From the NCBI GenBank assembly GCA_003135035.1, contig PLDE01000227.1, positions 1 through 9,823 of the forward strand: DNA of 9,823 bases. The letters are read 5' to 3'. Below are positions 1 to 5,888 of the stretch, piece by piece. The position numbers were made by a program, and so were the translations under genes. The notes under the pieces are model-generated. The model saw only the letters and a program-made list of their open reading frames with translations, was not told the origin of the DNA and ran no database searches. Each line of letters starts with the position of its first letter. Within the stretch, counting starts at the first letter, position 1. The stretch is from Candidatus Dormiibacterota bacterium (lineage in GTDB: Bacteria; Chloroflexota; Dormibacteria; Aeolococcales; Bog-877).

Positions 1-451
1 GTCGCTTCTGGCCACCCGAGAGTGCGGTCGCCTTGCGGCCGATCATTTCCTCTAAGTCGACCAGCCGCAGCAGCTGGGCGGGGTCGGCCTCGAACCCGTA
101 GAGCCGGCCGAAGAGCCGGATCGTCTCGGCGCAGGTAAGGTCCTCGTAGAGGGCGCTCTCCTGCAGCTGGACCCCCACCCGGCGCCGGGCCCGCAGGGGC
201 GACAGCCCGAGCACCCTGACCTCCCCGGAGTCGTACGACCTCAGCCCCTCGATGATCTCCATGGTGGTCGTCTTGCCGGCCCCGTTGGGCCCGAGCAGAG
301 CCACGATCTGGCCCCTCTGGATCTCCAGGTCCAGGCCCCGCACCGCCTGCACCGGACCGTAACTCTTGTGAAGGCCCCGGACCGAGACGGCGAGCTCGCC
401 GGGATGGCTAGCCGGCCCACCTTCGCCGTCTGGAATTCCTCGCCCCTCCAT
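1..451 (-). CDS. ABC transporter ATP-binding protein, N-terminal part (3' end outside window)
   Basis: ATPase subunit of an ABC transporter; it would power export or import at the inner face of the membrane with a permease lying beyond the window. About 150 residues are visible. Walker A is GPNGAGKT at about residues 56-63, a Q-loop reads VGVQLQES near residue 96, and the signature LSGGQKR is the last thing encoded before the edge, so Walker B and the H-loop are missing. The order and the QLQES form fit the CcmA/NatA-type (COG1131) drug or natural-product exporters; that assignment is from family knowledge. The ATG at 451 is chosen because an in-frame TAG lies directly upstream and a GAGGAAGG purine run sits at 463-470. 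The gene is divergent from the BrkB-like gene. Confidence 0.9.
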   Translation of the reverse strand, partial: MEGRGIPDGEGGPASHPGELAVSVRGLHKSYGPVQAVRGLDLEIQRGQIVALLGPNGAGKTTTMEIIEGLRSYDSGEVRVLGLSPLRARRRVGVQLQESALYEDLTCAETIRLFGRLYGFEADPAQLLRLVDLEEMIGRKATALSGGQKR

Positions 452-462
452 CTAAAACATGG

Positions 463-493
463 CCTTCCTCGGCGGTTTTCGCGCCCAGGGTAG
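463..493 (-). promoter_or_regulatory. Leader of the ABC ATPase gene: ribosome-binding site and candidate -10
   Basis: On the minus strand GAGGAAGG (463-470) precedes the ATG at 451 by 11 bases. TACCCT (488-493) could be a -10 box giving a leader of about 30 bases. I see no convincing -35. The same purine run also sits two bases before an ATG-TTT-TAG triplet set (452-460) whose stop abuts the chosen start. Confidence 0.35.
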
Positions 494-500
494 CACCCAC

Positions 501-515
501 CCGGGGGCGCCCCGG
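501..515. repeat. GC hairpin in the divergent intergenic region
   Basis: CCGGGG-GCG-CCCCGG is a perfect 6-bp inverted repeat with a 3-base loop, in the 134-bp gap between the ABC ATPase and BrkB-like genes. There is no T-run on either side, so it is not a standard terminator. It may be chance in GC-rich DNA. Confidence 0.3.
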
Positions 516-585
516 AGGGCTCCATCTGCCAGCCTCCTGAAGTGCGGACGGCCCGGGTCGTCGGTCCTGTCGTACCGTCCTGCCA

Positions 586-1470
586 GTGAAGTCGATCCTC
601 GGACGCCTGCGCCGCTGGTTCCCGGCTCGGGTGGTGGTCCGCTACCTCAATCGCAGCGGTCCCAACCTGGCCACCCTGGTCGCCTGGAACATGCTCTTCT
701 CCTTCTTCCCGATCATGGTCCTGGCGGCAACTCTGGCCGGCCTGCTACCCCACCAGGGGACAGGAGTCGGTCACGGTCTCACCCAGGCAATCGCCAAAGC
801 CCTGCCCGGGGGCAAGGGTGCGGCCGTGGTCCATGCCCTCAACTCCTTCCACCACGAGTCGGGGATCCTGGCCATTGTCGGAGTGGTGGGCCTGCTCTGG
901 GGCGGTTCATCCCTCTTCGGGGCGATGGACCAGGCCTTCGCCAGCCTGGGGGAGACCAAGTCCCGCTCCTTCATCCCCCAGAAGCTGATGTCGTTCGGGA
1001 TGATCGTGCTCTTCGCCTGCCTGGTCGTCCCGGTGGTGGTGAGTTCCAGCCTGCTGGCCGTGGTCAAGTCGGTTCCCGGCATGCCCGGGCTGTTGACCAG
1101 CGGCCCGGCTGGTCTCTTGGTGCAGATCGCCTTTTCCCTGGTGGCCGGTACTTTGCTCTTCTGCGCCATCTACTTCCTGGTGCCCCGGGTGCGCCGTTCG
1201 GCCCGCGCGGTGATCCCAGGAGCCATCACCGCGGCCGTTCTCTTCGAGGCACTGAGCCTCGTCTTTCCCCTCTATTTCAAGTTGGCGCACGGCTTCAGCA
1301 CCTACGGGACCACCTTCAGCCTCTTCTTTCTCGTCTTGACCTACGTCTTCTTCCTCTCCCAGATCACCGTGGTCGGCTTCGTAGTGGTGCTGGAGGGCGA
1401 GCCTCAGGAGGTAGCGACCAACTCCGAATCAGGCAGCCGAGCGCTCACCGCCGCCCAGACTCAGCCCTGA
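586..1470 (+). CDS. YihY/BrkB-family integral membrane protein
   Basis: Inner-membrane protein of the YihY/BrkB family (once linked to RNase BN and serum resistance; the molecular role is unsettled). The 294 residues give six hydrophobic helices at about 30-52, 93-113, 135-160, 177-199, 208-230 and 243-269, which is the usual family layout and length. The first helix carries the typical NMLFSFFPIMVL pattern. The N-terminus is basic (LRRW, ARVVVRY) and the hydrophilic C-tail follows a final VVVLEGE. The start is GTG at 586; no Shine-Dalgarno is visible, but TACCGT at 573-578 lies 7 bases upstream, so a leaderless message is possible. The 3' end overlaps the convergent membrane-protein frame by 10 bases at TCAGCCCTGA. 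Confidence 0.85.
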   Translation: MKSILGRLRRWFPARVVVRYLNRSGPNLATLVAWNMLFSFFPIMVLAATLAGLLPHQGTGVGHGLTQAIAKALPGGKGAAVVHALNSFHHESGILAIVGVVGLLWGGSSLFGAMDQAFASLGETKSRSFIPQKLMSFGMIVLFACLVVPVVVSSSLLAVVKSVPGMPGLLTSGPAGLLVQIAFSLVAGTLLFCAIYFLVPRVRRSARAVIPGAITAAVLFEALSLVFPLYFKLAHGFSTYGTTFSLFFLVLTYVFFLSQITVVGFVVVLEGEPQEVATNSESGSRALTAAQTQP

Positions 1471-1940
1471 GCGTCGACGCTGGCCATCTGAGCCGGCACC
1501 AGCTGACGACTGATCACCACGACCAGGTAGAACAAGACCAAGATGGTGACGCCCGCAAGCTGCCCGACAATATCTAGACCTGGGTCGTGGAAGGGCACCA
1601 GATTGGCGAGCTGAGAGGCGATTCCCAGGCAAAGGCCGTAGATGACCAGGCTTTTGCCGGCGGGGCGACGGCGAAACATAAGCACTCCGCCGAGCAGACT
1701 CAAAATCGCCCCTACCTCGAGTCCCGCACTGCTGAAAAAGAAGAGTGCACCACCACTGAATTGCAGCGACTGCCAGTGGAAACCAGAGCTGACCAATGCG
1801 ACCTGCTGGAACGAGATCGATTACAAGACTAGACCTAGCGCTGACCAGACGGCGAAGAAGAGACCGACACTGGAGTTATCAAATCTGATGCTGGCCGGTG
1901 ACTTCTCGGCCACGGGCGGGGACACCAGAAAATTGCGCAT
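1461..1940 (-). pseudogene. Small four-helix membrane protein interrupted by an in-frame TAA
   Basis: I do not recognise the family. An ATG at 1940, 10 bases after AAAGGAG, opens a frame that reads MRNFLVSPPV and then a first hydrophobic helix (VGLFFAVWSALGLVL) before TAA at 1821-1823. The same frame continues without another stop to TGA at 1461, giving helices GGALFFFSSAGLEVGAIL, SLVIYGLCLGIASQL and IVGQLAGVTILVLFYLVVV, with RRRPAGK between helices 2 and 3 and HDPGLD between 3 and 4. Both parts use mostly G/C-ending codons. Joined, they make a 158-residue, N-in, four-helix protein. One base change in the stop would restore it. Alternatives: a real shorter protein of 111 residues started at TTG 1796, stop readthrough, or a sequencing error. 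The gene follows HMG-CoA lyase on the same strand. Confidence 0.55.
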
Positions 1941-2020
1941 CGCGGCAGCGCTCCTTTCGTGCGCGGGAGGCGACGAGCAGATTCTCGCGCCTGCCGCGCT
2001 TGCCGTCCAGCCGATGAGGA

Positions 2021-2057
2021 CTTTCTGGTACCGGGCTCACTCTTGCAGGTACCAAAG
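2021..2057. repeat. Imperfect inverted repeat with GGTACC arms, downstream of HMG-CoA lyase
   Basis: CTTTCTGGTACC (2021-2032) pairs with GGTACCAAAG (2048-2057): ten base pairs with a two-base bulge and a 15-base loop. It lies in the 134-bp gap between the lyase stop and the interrupted membrane gene. No T-run follows on either strand, so an intrinsic terminator is unlikely. It may be a processing hairpin or a protein-binding site; the word GGTACCAAAAGC recurs at 3702. Confidence 0.4.
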
Positions 2058-2074
2058 CAGTCAGGCTGCAGCGG

Positions 2075-3013
2075 CTATCCGCTGATCGACGGCTCCCAGA
2101 CACCCGCCCGGTAGAGCCGACCCGGAAGCTCCCGACCGAGGAGCTTCTCCAGCCATTGGGCGAGCGAACACATGGCCCCCACATCCGCGCGCAGGGTAGC
2201 CCCCAGCCGCTGCAGCATGTAGAGGAGATCCTCGCTGCAGACATTGCCAGTGGAGCGGGGGGCGAAGGGACAACCCCCGATGCCGCCCACCGAGCCTTCG
2301 AAGCGGCGGACTCCGGAGCGATACCCGGACAGAGCGTTAGCCAAGCCCATGCCTCTGGTGTCGTGCAAATGCAGGGAGAGATAGCCCAGCGGCACGCGCT
2401 CGGCCAGGCGACCGATGAGCCCGGCCACCTGGGCGGGATCAGCGACGCCGATGGTGTCGGCAATGCTGATCTCCGCCGCGCCCAGCTCGGCTAGCTCGGA
2501 GGCCAGGTCAAGCACCACCTCTGGATCCACTGCGCCTTCATAGGGGCAGCCGAAGGCAACGCTCAGGCTGGCGTCCCACCTGCAGTCGGCCCCTGTGGCG
2601 TCGCGAGCCAGCTCGCCAATCTCCTCCATGGTCTGCCGGACGGTGCGGTTGAGATTGCGCTGGTTGAAGCCGTCGCTGGCGCCGACGTTGACGATGACCC
2701 TCCTCACACCGACCCCCAGGGCTCGCTCCAGGCCCTGGCGGTTGGGCACCAACACCCGGACCCGGCTGCCGACCTCAGAGCCCCGCTCCGCCACCAGCGC
2801 GGTCATCACGGCCTCGGCGTCGGCCAGCTTGGGAACCCATTTCGGGGCCACGAAGGAGGTCGCCTCGACCATGTCGACGCCGCAGTCGAGGGCCCCTCGA
2901 ATCAGCTCCAGCTTGCGCTCGGTGGCGACGTCCTCAGTCAGGTTCTGGAGCCCATCTCGGGGCCCCACCTCAGTGAAGAGGACCCGCTCGCTCAGGGCCG
3001 CGTCAGTGGTCAC
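2075..3013 (-). CDS. mvaB: Hydroxymethylglutaryl-CoA lyase
   Basis: Splits 3-hydroxy-3-methylglutaryl-CoA into acetyl-CoA and acetoacetate, the last step of leucine degradation; cytosolic TIM-barrel enzyme of the DRE-TIM metallolyase family. Of 312 residues, EVGPRDGLQN (15-24) supplies the substrate arginine R19 and metal ligand D20, FVAPKWVPKLADA (54-66) is the family signature, SIADTIGV is at 183-190, LHLHDTRGMG (214-223) gives metal ligands H215 and H217, and GGIGGCPFAP (243-252) holds the catalytic cysteine C248. Length and all key residues match the family. The start is GTG at 3013, 12 bases after the stop of the CGNR gene, with no Shine-Dalgarno; co-transcription with that gene is likely. 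Related members accept other 3-hydroxyacyl-CoAs, so exact substrate is inferred. Confidence 0.92.
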   Translation of the reverse strand: MTTDAALSERVLFTEVGPRDGLQNLTEDVATERKLELIRGALDCGVDMVEATSFVAPKWVPKLADAEAVMTALVAERGSEVGSRVRVLVPNRQGLERALGVGVRRVIVNVGASDGFNQRNLNRTVRQTMEEIGELARDATGADCRWDASLSVAFGCPYEGAVDPEVVLDLASELAELGAAEISIADTIGVADPAQVAGLIGRLAERVPLGYLSLHLHDTRGMGLANALSGYRSGVRRFEGSVGGIGGCPFAPRSTGNVCSEDLLYMLQRLGATLRADVGAMCSLAQWLEKLLGRELPGRLYRAGVWEPSISG

Positions 3014-3025
3014 TGGCCCGGGAGT

Positions 3026-3715
3026 CTAATCCCGCCGGCGGAGCCGCTCGAGGGTGGCCGCTGCCACAGCCACCACCGGGGCTCCCGGTTGGGCTGCCCC
3101 CAGGGTCACCCGGAGAATCGCCCGACGCGCCCGGAAGGCGGCGACCTTGGTGCGGCTCAGGCAGTTGGGTGAGCAGAAGCGCCGTGACCCGTTCTTTGAG
3201 GTGTCGACGAAGGCGCGATCACAGTTGGCCGCGCTGCAGAGGCCGAGCCGCGCCCCGCCGGGGGAACCGATGACCACGGCCAGGGCGATGACACACATGG
3301 CCCCTCGGGCCACCGCCTGACCCGCCTCCTTGGCTTGACTGTGGAAGTGAAGGTGCCATGGCTCGCCATCGTGCCGGGCCAGCTGGGGGGCGGCTTGGTA
3401 GCGGGTGAGCAGGGTGTTCACCATCGCCGCCGCCCGATCCTGGCGCCCCTGAGACATCAGTTCGAACACCGAGCGCAGATCGCAGGCGAGCCGGATCATC
3501 TCCTCGCCCGCCTGCCGCGTCAAGGTCACCGGATGCCCTGAGATCTTGGCCTCAACCTCCTGGGCCAAGTCATGCCGCGAGACAGGGTCAACCGGCAACC
3601 GCCAGAGGCGGCCCTGCGACCAACCCGGGCTGAGCCGGTTGATCAGCTCAACGGCTGGGTCAACACCTCGATCCGCGTAACTTTCAAACTTCATTTTGAC
3701 TGGTACCAAAAGCAT
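3026..3715 (-). CDS. ABATE/CGNR zinc-finger protein, probable transcription regulator
   Basis: Resembles the actinobacterial ABATE-domain proteins that end in a CGNR zinc finger and are thought to bind DNA. The C-terminal part reads RLGLCSAANCDRAFVDTS and then NGSRRFCSPNC, giving four cysteines (160, 165, 181, 185) in the family spacing, followed by the usual KVAAFRARR basic helix. The CGNR word itself is replaced by CLSR. A hydrophobic stretch (CVIALAVVIG, 141-150) precedes the finger, as in homologues where this is a buried strand rather than a membrane helix. There are ATG codons at 3715 and 3694; neither has a Shine-Dalgarno. The longer form is given, but the inner one leaves a more family-like N-terminus. 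It is divergent from the 56-residue gene and 12 bases upstream of the lyase, so it may control either. Confidence 0.75.
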   Translation of the reverse strand: MLLVPVKMKFESYADRGVDPAVELINRLSPGWSQGRLWRLPVDPVSRHDLAQEVEAKISGHPVTLTRQAGEEMIRLACDLRSVFELMSQGRQDRAAAMVNTLLTRYQAAPQLARHDGEPWHLHFHSQAKEAGQAVARGAMCVIALAVVIGSPGGARLGLCSAANCDRAFVDTSKNGSRRFCSPNCLSRTKVAAFRARRAILRVTLGAAQPGAPVVAVAAATLERLRRRD

Positions 3716-3723
3716 GATACACT
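3696..3723 (+). promoter_or_regulatory. Probable sigma-70-type promoter for the 56-residue gene
   Basis: TTGACT (3696-3701), a 16-base spacer and TACACT (3718-3723) form a good housekeeping promoter pointing right. Transcription would start near 3730, leaving a leader of about 38 bases that ends in the strong ribosome-binding site at 3756-3763. The -35 box overlaps the start region of the divergent CGNR gene, so one bound protein could affect both. Confidence 0.5.
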
Positions 3724-3733
3724 GTTACTATCA
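3715..3733. promoter_or_regulatory. Operator-like dyad TGATA-N9-TATCA
   Basis: Five-base arms TGATA (3715-3719) and TATCA (3729-3733) are separated by nine bases and cover the -10 box and likely transcription start of the rightward promoter. The size and place suit a dimeric repressor site. The palindrome TGGTACCA (3701-3708) lies in the spacer of the same promoter. Which protein binds is unknown; the adjacent CGNR protein is one candidate. Confidence 0.35.
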
Positions 3734-3767
3734 ACGAAGGCATCGACAGTTACAAAAGGAGGAAATT

Positions 3768-3938
3768 ATGTTTGATGGAGCCCTATACCTCCTAGCCCAG
3801 GACCATGAGCGCGACATCCATGCTGCTGTGGTGACGGGTCGCACCGGGCGCGATCTGGCTTGCCTCGCCGAGGAGACCCGCAGGCGCCGGGTGGCGGCTG
3901 CGCGCAGATTGCTCAACGGCGCTCTGCGGCGCGGCTGA
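3768..3938 (+). CDS. Hypothetical 56-residue basic protein
   Basis: I do not recognise a named family. The ATG at 3768 is fixed by a near-perfect Shine-Dalgarno, AAAAGGAGGAAATT, immediately upstream, the best in the window; the longer upstream reading frame would run through the promoter and is discarded. The product starts MFDGALYLLAQDHERDIHAA, is predicted mostly helical, and ends in a strongly basic segment (ETRRRRVAAARRLLNGALRR). It has no signal peptide or membrane helix. It could be a small nucleic-acid-binding or adaptor protein, but that is only a guess from charge. Its TGA overlaps by two bases a CTG of the next frame. Confidence 0.7.
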   Translation: MFDGALYLLAQDHERDIHAAVVTGRTGRDLACLAEETRRRRVAAARRLLNGALRRG

Positions 3939-4171
3939 CGTCGGCCGAAGAGCTCTCAGAGCGGCGGGTGGAGGTGCGGAGAGCCCTCCTCCGGTGTCTC
4001 GTCGGAGGCGGCGATAGCGCCCTCGGCCGGGTCGTCTCAGAGCTCACCCGGGCGACAAATCGCCCGGGTGAGTCACCAAGCCTGCAATCATGGCTCCAGT
4101 GGATGATGCTGCGAGCCGACCGGAAGTCGGCAATGGCCACCCTCAGGACGGTCCGTGCGTTACTCTCCTGA
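3935..4171 (+). CDS. Hypothetical small protein, possibly coupled to or frameshifted from the 56-residue gene
   Basis: No family recognised. The frame ending at TGA 4169-4171 has mostly G/C-ending codons, unlike its alternatives, and encodes an amphipathic helical product (TSAEELSERRVEVRRALLRC ... LQSWLQWMMLRADRKSAMAT). The start is uncertain: CTG at 3935 overlaps the previous stop, and GTG codons lie at 3968 and 3974, none with a clear ribosome-binding site; a TTG at 3860 also exists. It lies in the -1 frame relative to the 56-residue gene, so a single product of about 134 residues by frameshift or an indel is possible. A perfect 13-bp hairpin sits in the middle of the frame. It could instead be untranslated leader for the kinase operon. 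Confidence 0.45.
   Translation: MTSAEELSERRVEVRRALLRCLVGGGDSALGRVVSELTRATNRPGESPSLQSWLQWMMLRADRKSAMATLRTVRALLS
4043..4072. repeat. Perfect 13-bp hairpin with CAAA loop
   Basis: CTCACCCGGGCGA (4043-4055) is followed by CAAA and its exact complement TCGCCCGGGTGAG (4060-4072). With 10 G-C pairs of 13 it would be very stable in RNA and DNA. No T-run follows, so it is not a classical intrinsic terminator. It is inside the putative second small reading frame, about 155 bases before the kinase start. Confidence 0.85.
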
Positions 4172-4184
4172 CCACCCTCGGTGG
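4172..4184. repeat. Short hairpin directly after the small-frame stop
   Basis: CCACC-CTC-GGTGG is a 5-bp stem with a three-base loop beginning one base after the TGA at 4169-4171. It is not followed by T residues. It might contribute to a Rho-dependent or processing signal between the small genes and the kinase. Confidence 0.3.
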
Positions 4185-4211
4185 ACGAGAGATGGCTAGG
4201 TGACGCCTACA

Positions 4212-4217
4212 TACAAT
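4212..4217 (+). promoter_or_regulatory. Candidate -10 box of the kinase-regulator operon
   Basis: TACAAT lies nine bases before the ATG at 4227 and is the most AT-rich word in this stretch. If used, the message would start at or within a few bases of the ATG (near-leaderless), which fits the absence of a Shine-Dalgarno. No good -35 box is seen around 4188-4194. Confidence 0.35.
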
Positions 4218-4226
4218 TCGGGCCGC

Positions 4227-5888
4227 ATGGACGACAAGGTGATGGTCGACCTGCTCGAGCGGGTCGGCAACCTTTTCACGTCCAGCCTCGACCTCAAAGT
4301 CAACATCGACTTCACCCTGCGCGCCCTCTCGCAGCTGGTCTCCTGTGATGGCGCGACGGTCTTCCTGCTCGACGAGGATGAGACCCGGCTCACCGCCATG
4401 GTCACCTTTCCCTACACGGAGCAGGTCAGCAGCGTCGCTTCCTTCGGGCTTGGCGAGGGCATCGTCGGCTGGTCCGTGGCCGAGCGCAAGGCCCTCCGCG
4501 TCGACGACGCCACCTTGGATCCACGTTTCAAGGCGCTCTCTGCCCCGCACGCCCCGCGAAGCGTCCTGGTCATGCCCCTGGAGTCGCCCAACCGCGTGGT
4601 CGGTGCTCTAACCCTCACCCGCAAACGGGTCAAGCCTTTCACCGAGCTGGAGCAGGCCCTGGTCCGGGTGATTTCCAATCAGGCCGCCATCAGCATCGAC
4701 AACGCGGCTCTGCACGCGGCCGTCCAGCGTCAGCTCCAGGAGATCGCCCTCCAGAAGCATGAACTGGAAGTTGCCAACGCGCAGATCCGGGAGAACAGCC
4801 GGCTCAAGAGCGAGTTCCTCGCCAACATGAGTCACGAACTGCGCACCCCCCTCAACGCCATCTTGGGTTTCAGCGAAATTCTCAAGGACAACCTGGCCGG
4901 CAAGATGAGTGCTGCCCAACAGCACGAGTGCCTGGAAAGCATCCACGCCAGCGGCCGCCACCTCCTCAACCTGGTCAACGACGTCCTCGATCTGAGCAAG
5001 ATCGAGGCCGGACGACTGGAGCTCCAGTACGAGGAATTTACCTTGGGGTCCTGCATTTCCGAGGTGCTCACCGTGGTCCGGCCCCTGGCCGAGCGCGGCG
5101 GCGTCACCCTCGAAGTCGAGATCGACAATGACACAGTGCTGCTGCGCGCTGACAAGGGCAAATTCAAGCAGGTGCTCTACAACCTACTCAGCAACTCGAT
5201 CAAATTCACACCGGAAGGTGGACAGACTGTGATCAAGGCCAAGGCCCGTCCCCGGGCCGGCCAGTTGGTGCTGCAGGTCAAGGACAACGGGATCGGTATC
5301 GATCCCCAGCACCACGATCAGATCTTCAGTGAGTTCTTCCAAGTGCAGGCTTCCGACGATCGTCAGTTCGAGGGCACCGGCTTGGGGTTGGCCCTGGTCA
5401 GGCGCCTGGTCGGCCTCCATGGCGGCACCATCAAGGTGGACAGCCAGCTCGACCACGGCACCACCATGACGGTGACCCTGCCCCTGCACGGACTGCGCCC
5501 GGACGGGCAGATGCGCAATCGAATCCTCGTGATCGAGGACAATCCCAGTAGCCTGGAGCTCTCCACCCTGGTGCTGCGCGGTCAGGGCTTCAAAGTGGAC
5601 ACTGCCACAGACGGTCAGCAAGGGTTACAAAAGGCCAAGTCGCAGAGCTATGACCTGATTCTGATGGACATTCAGTTACCCGGGATCGACGGCCTGACGG
5701 TGACCCGCCTACTCAAGGCGGATCCCCGTACCGCGCAGACCCCGATCGTGGCACTCAGTGCCCGGGCCATGGTTGGCGATGAGAAGGAAGCCCTGGAAGC
5801 GGGTTGCTCAGGCTACATAACCAAGCCGATCGAGGTGAAGAACTTCGTGACGACGGTCACCGAATACCTGGAGGCACAGGGTGCATGA
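4227..5888 (+). CDS. Soluble GAF-domain hybrid sensor histidine kinase with C-terminal receiver
   Basis: Cytosolic sensor kinase. Numbering from ATG 4227 (553 residues): GAF sensor domain about 8-160, coiled-coil linker 163-195, HisKA with the phosphorylated histidine H203 in SHELRTPLNA, HATPase_c with N-box NLLSNSIKF (319-327), G1 DNGIGID (353-359), F-box FSEFF and G2 GTGLGLAL (383-390), then a linker and a receiver domain (430-548) with acidic pair E437/D438, phosphoacceptor D481 in LMDIQLPG, S511 and K533. No membrane helix or signal peptide, so the stimulus is probably internal (GAF domains bind small ligands, haem or cyclic nucleotides; no ligand can be read here). GTG 4200 would add nine residues; ATG 4227 is preferred for its position after TACAAT. 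Its stop overlaps the regulator start (ATGA). Confidence 0.93.
   Translation: MDDKVMVDLLERVGNLFTSSLDLKVNIDFTLRALSQLVSCDGATVFLLDEDETRLTAMVTFPYTEQVSSVASFGLGEGIVGWSVAERKALRVDDATLDPRFKALSAPHAPRSVLVMPLESPNRVVGALTLTRKRVKPFTELEQALVRVISNQAAISIDNAALHAAVQRQLQEIALQKHELEVANAQIRENSRLKSEFLANMSHELRTPLNAILGFSEILKDNLAGKMSAAQQHECLESIHASGRHLLNLVNDVLDLSKIEAGRLELQYEEFTLGSCISEVLTVVRPLAERGGVTLEVEIDNDTVLLRADKGKFKQVLYNLLSNSIKFTPEGGQTVIKAKARPRAGQLVLQVKDNGIGIDPQHHDQIFSEFFQVQASDDRQFEGTGLGLALVRRLVGLHGGTIKVDSQLDHGTTMTVTLPLHGLRPDGQMRNRILVIEDNPSSLELSTLVLRGQGFKVDTATDGQQGLQKAKSQSYDLILMDIQLPGIDGLTVTRLLKADPRTAQTPIVALSARAMVGDEKEALEAGCSGYITKPIEVKNFVTTVTEYLEAQGA

Noticed and set aside
241..525. Minus-strand frame starting at ATG 525 after a strong AGGAGG
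   Set aside because: It overlaps the ABC ATPase in another frame, its product is Arg/Pro/Gly-rich without domain features, and the ATPase frame has unmistakable Walker A and signature motifs. The AGGAGG may be chance.
1587..2085. Plus-strand frames across 1587-2085
   Set aside because: They run antisense to the interrupted membrane gene; the products are low-complexity and hydrophilic, while the minus strand gives ordered membrane helices.
1879..2463. Long minus-strand frame overlapping the end of HMG-CoA lyase
   Set aside because: It is a shifted frame of the lyase, whose own frame carries the catalytic cysteine and metal-binding histidines; the shifted product is Ser/Arg/Pro-rich.
3696..3767. 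N-terminal extension of the 56-residue gene from an upstream start at 3696
   Set aside because: The extension would translate the promoter and operator region, and ATG 3768 has a textbook ribosome-binding site.
5511..5888. Receiver domain at the end of the kinase as a separate gene from an internal ATG
   Set aside because: The frame is continuous with the kinase through a short linker and there is no ribosome-binding site before the internal ATG; a hybrid kinase is the simpler reading.
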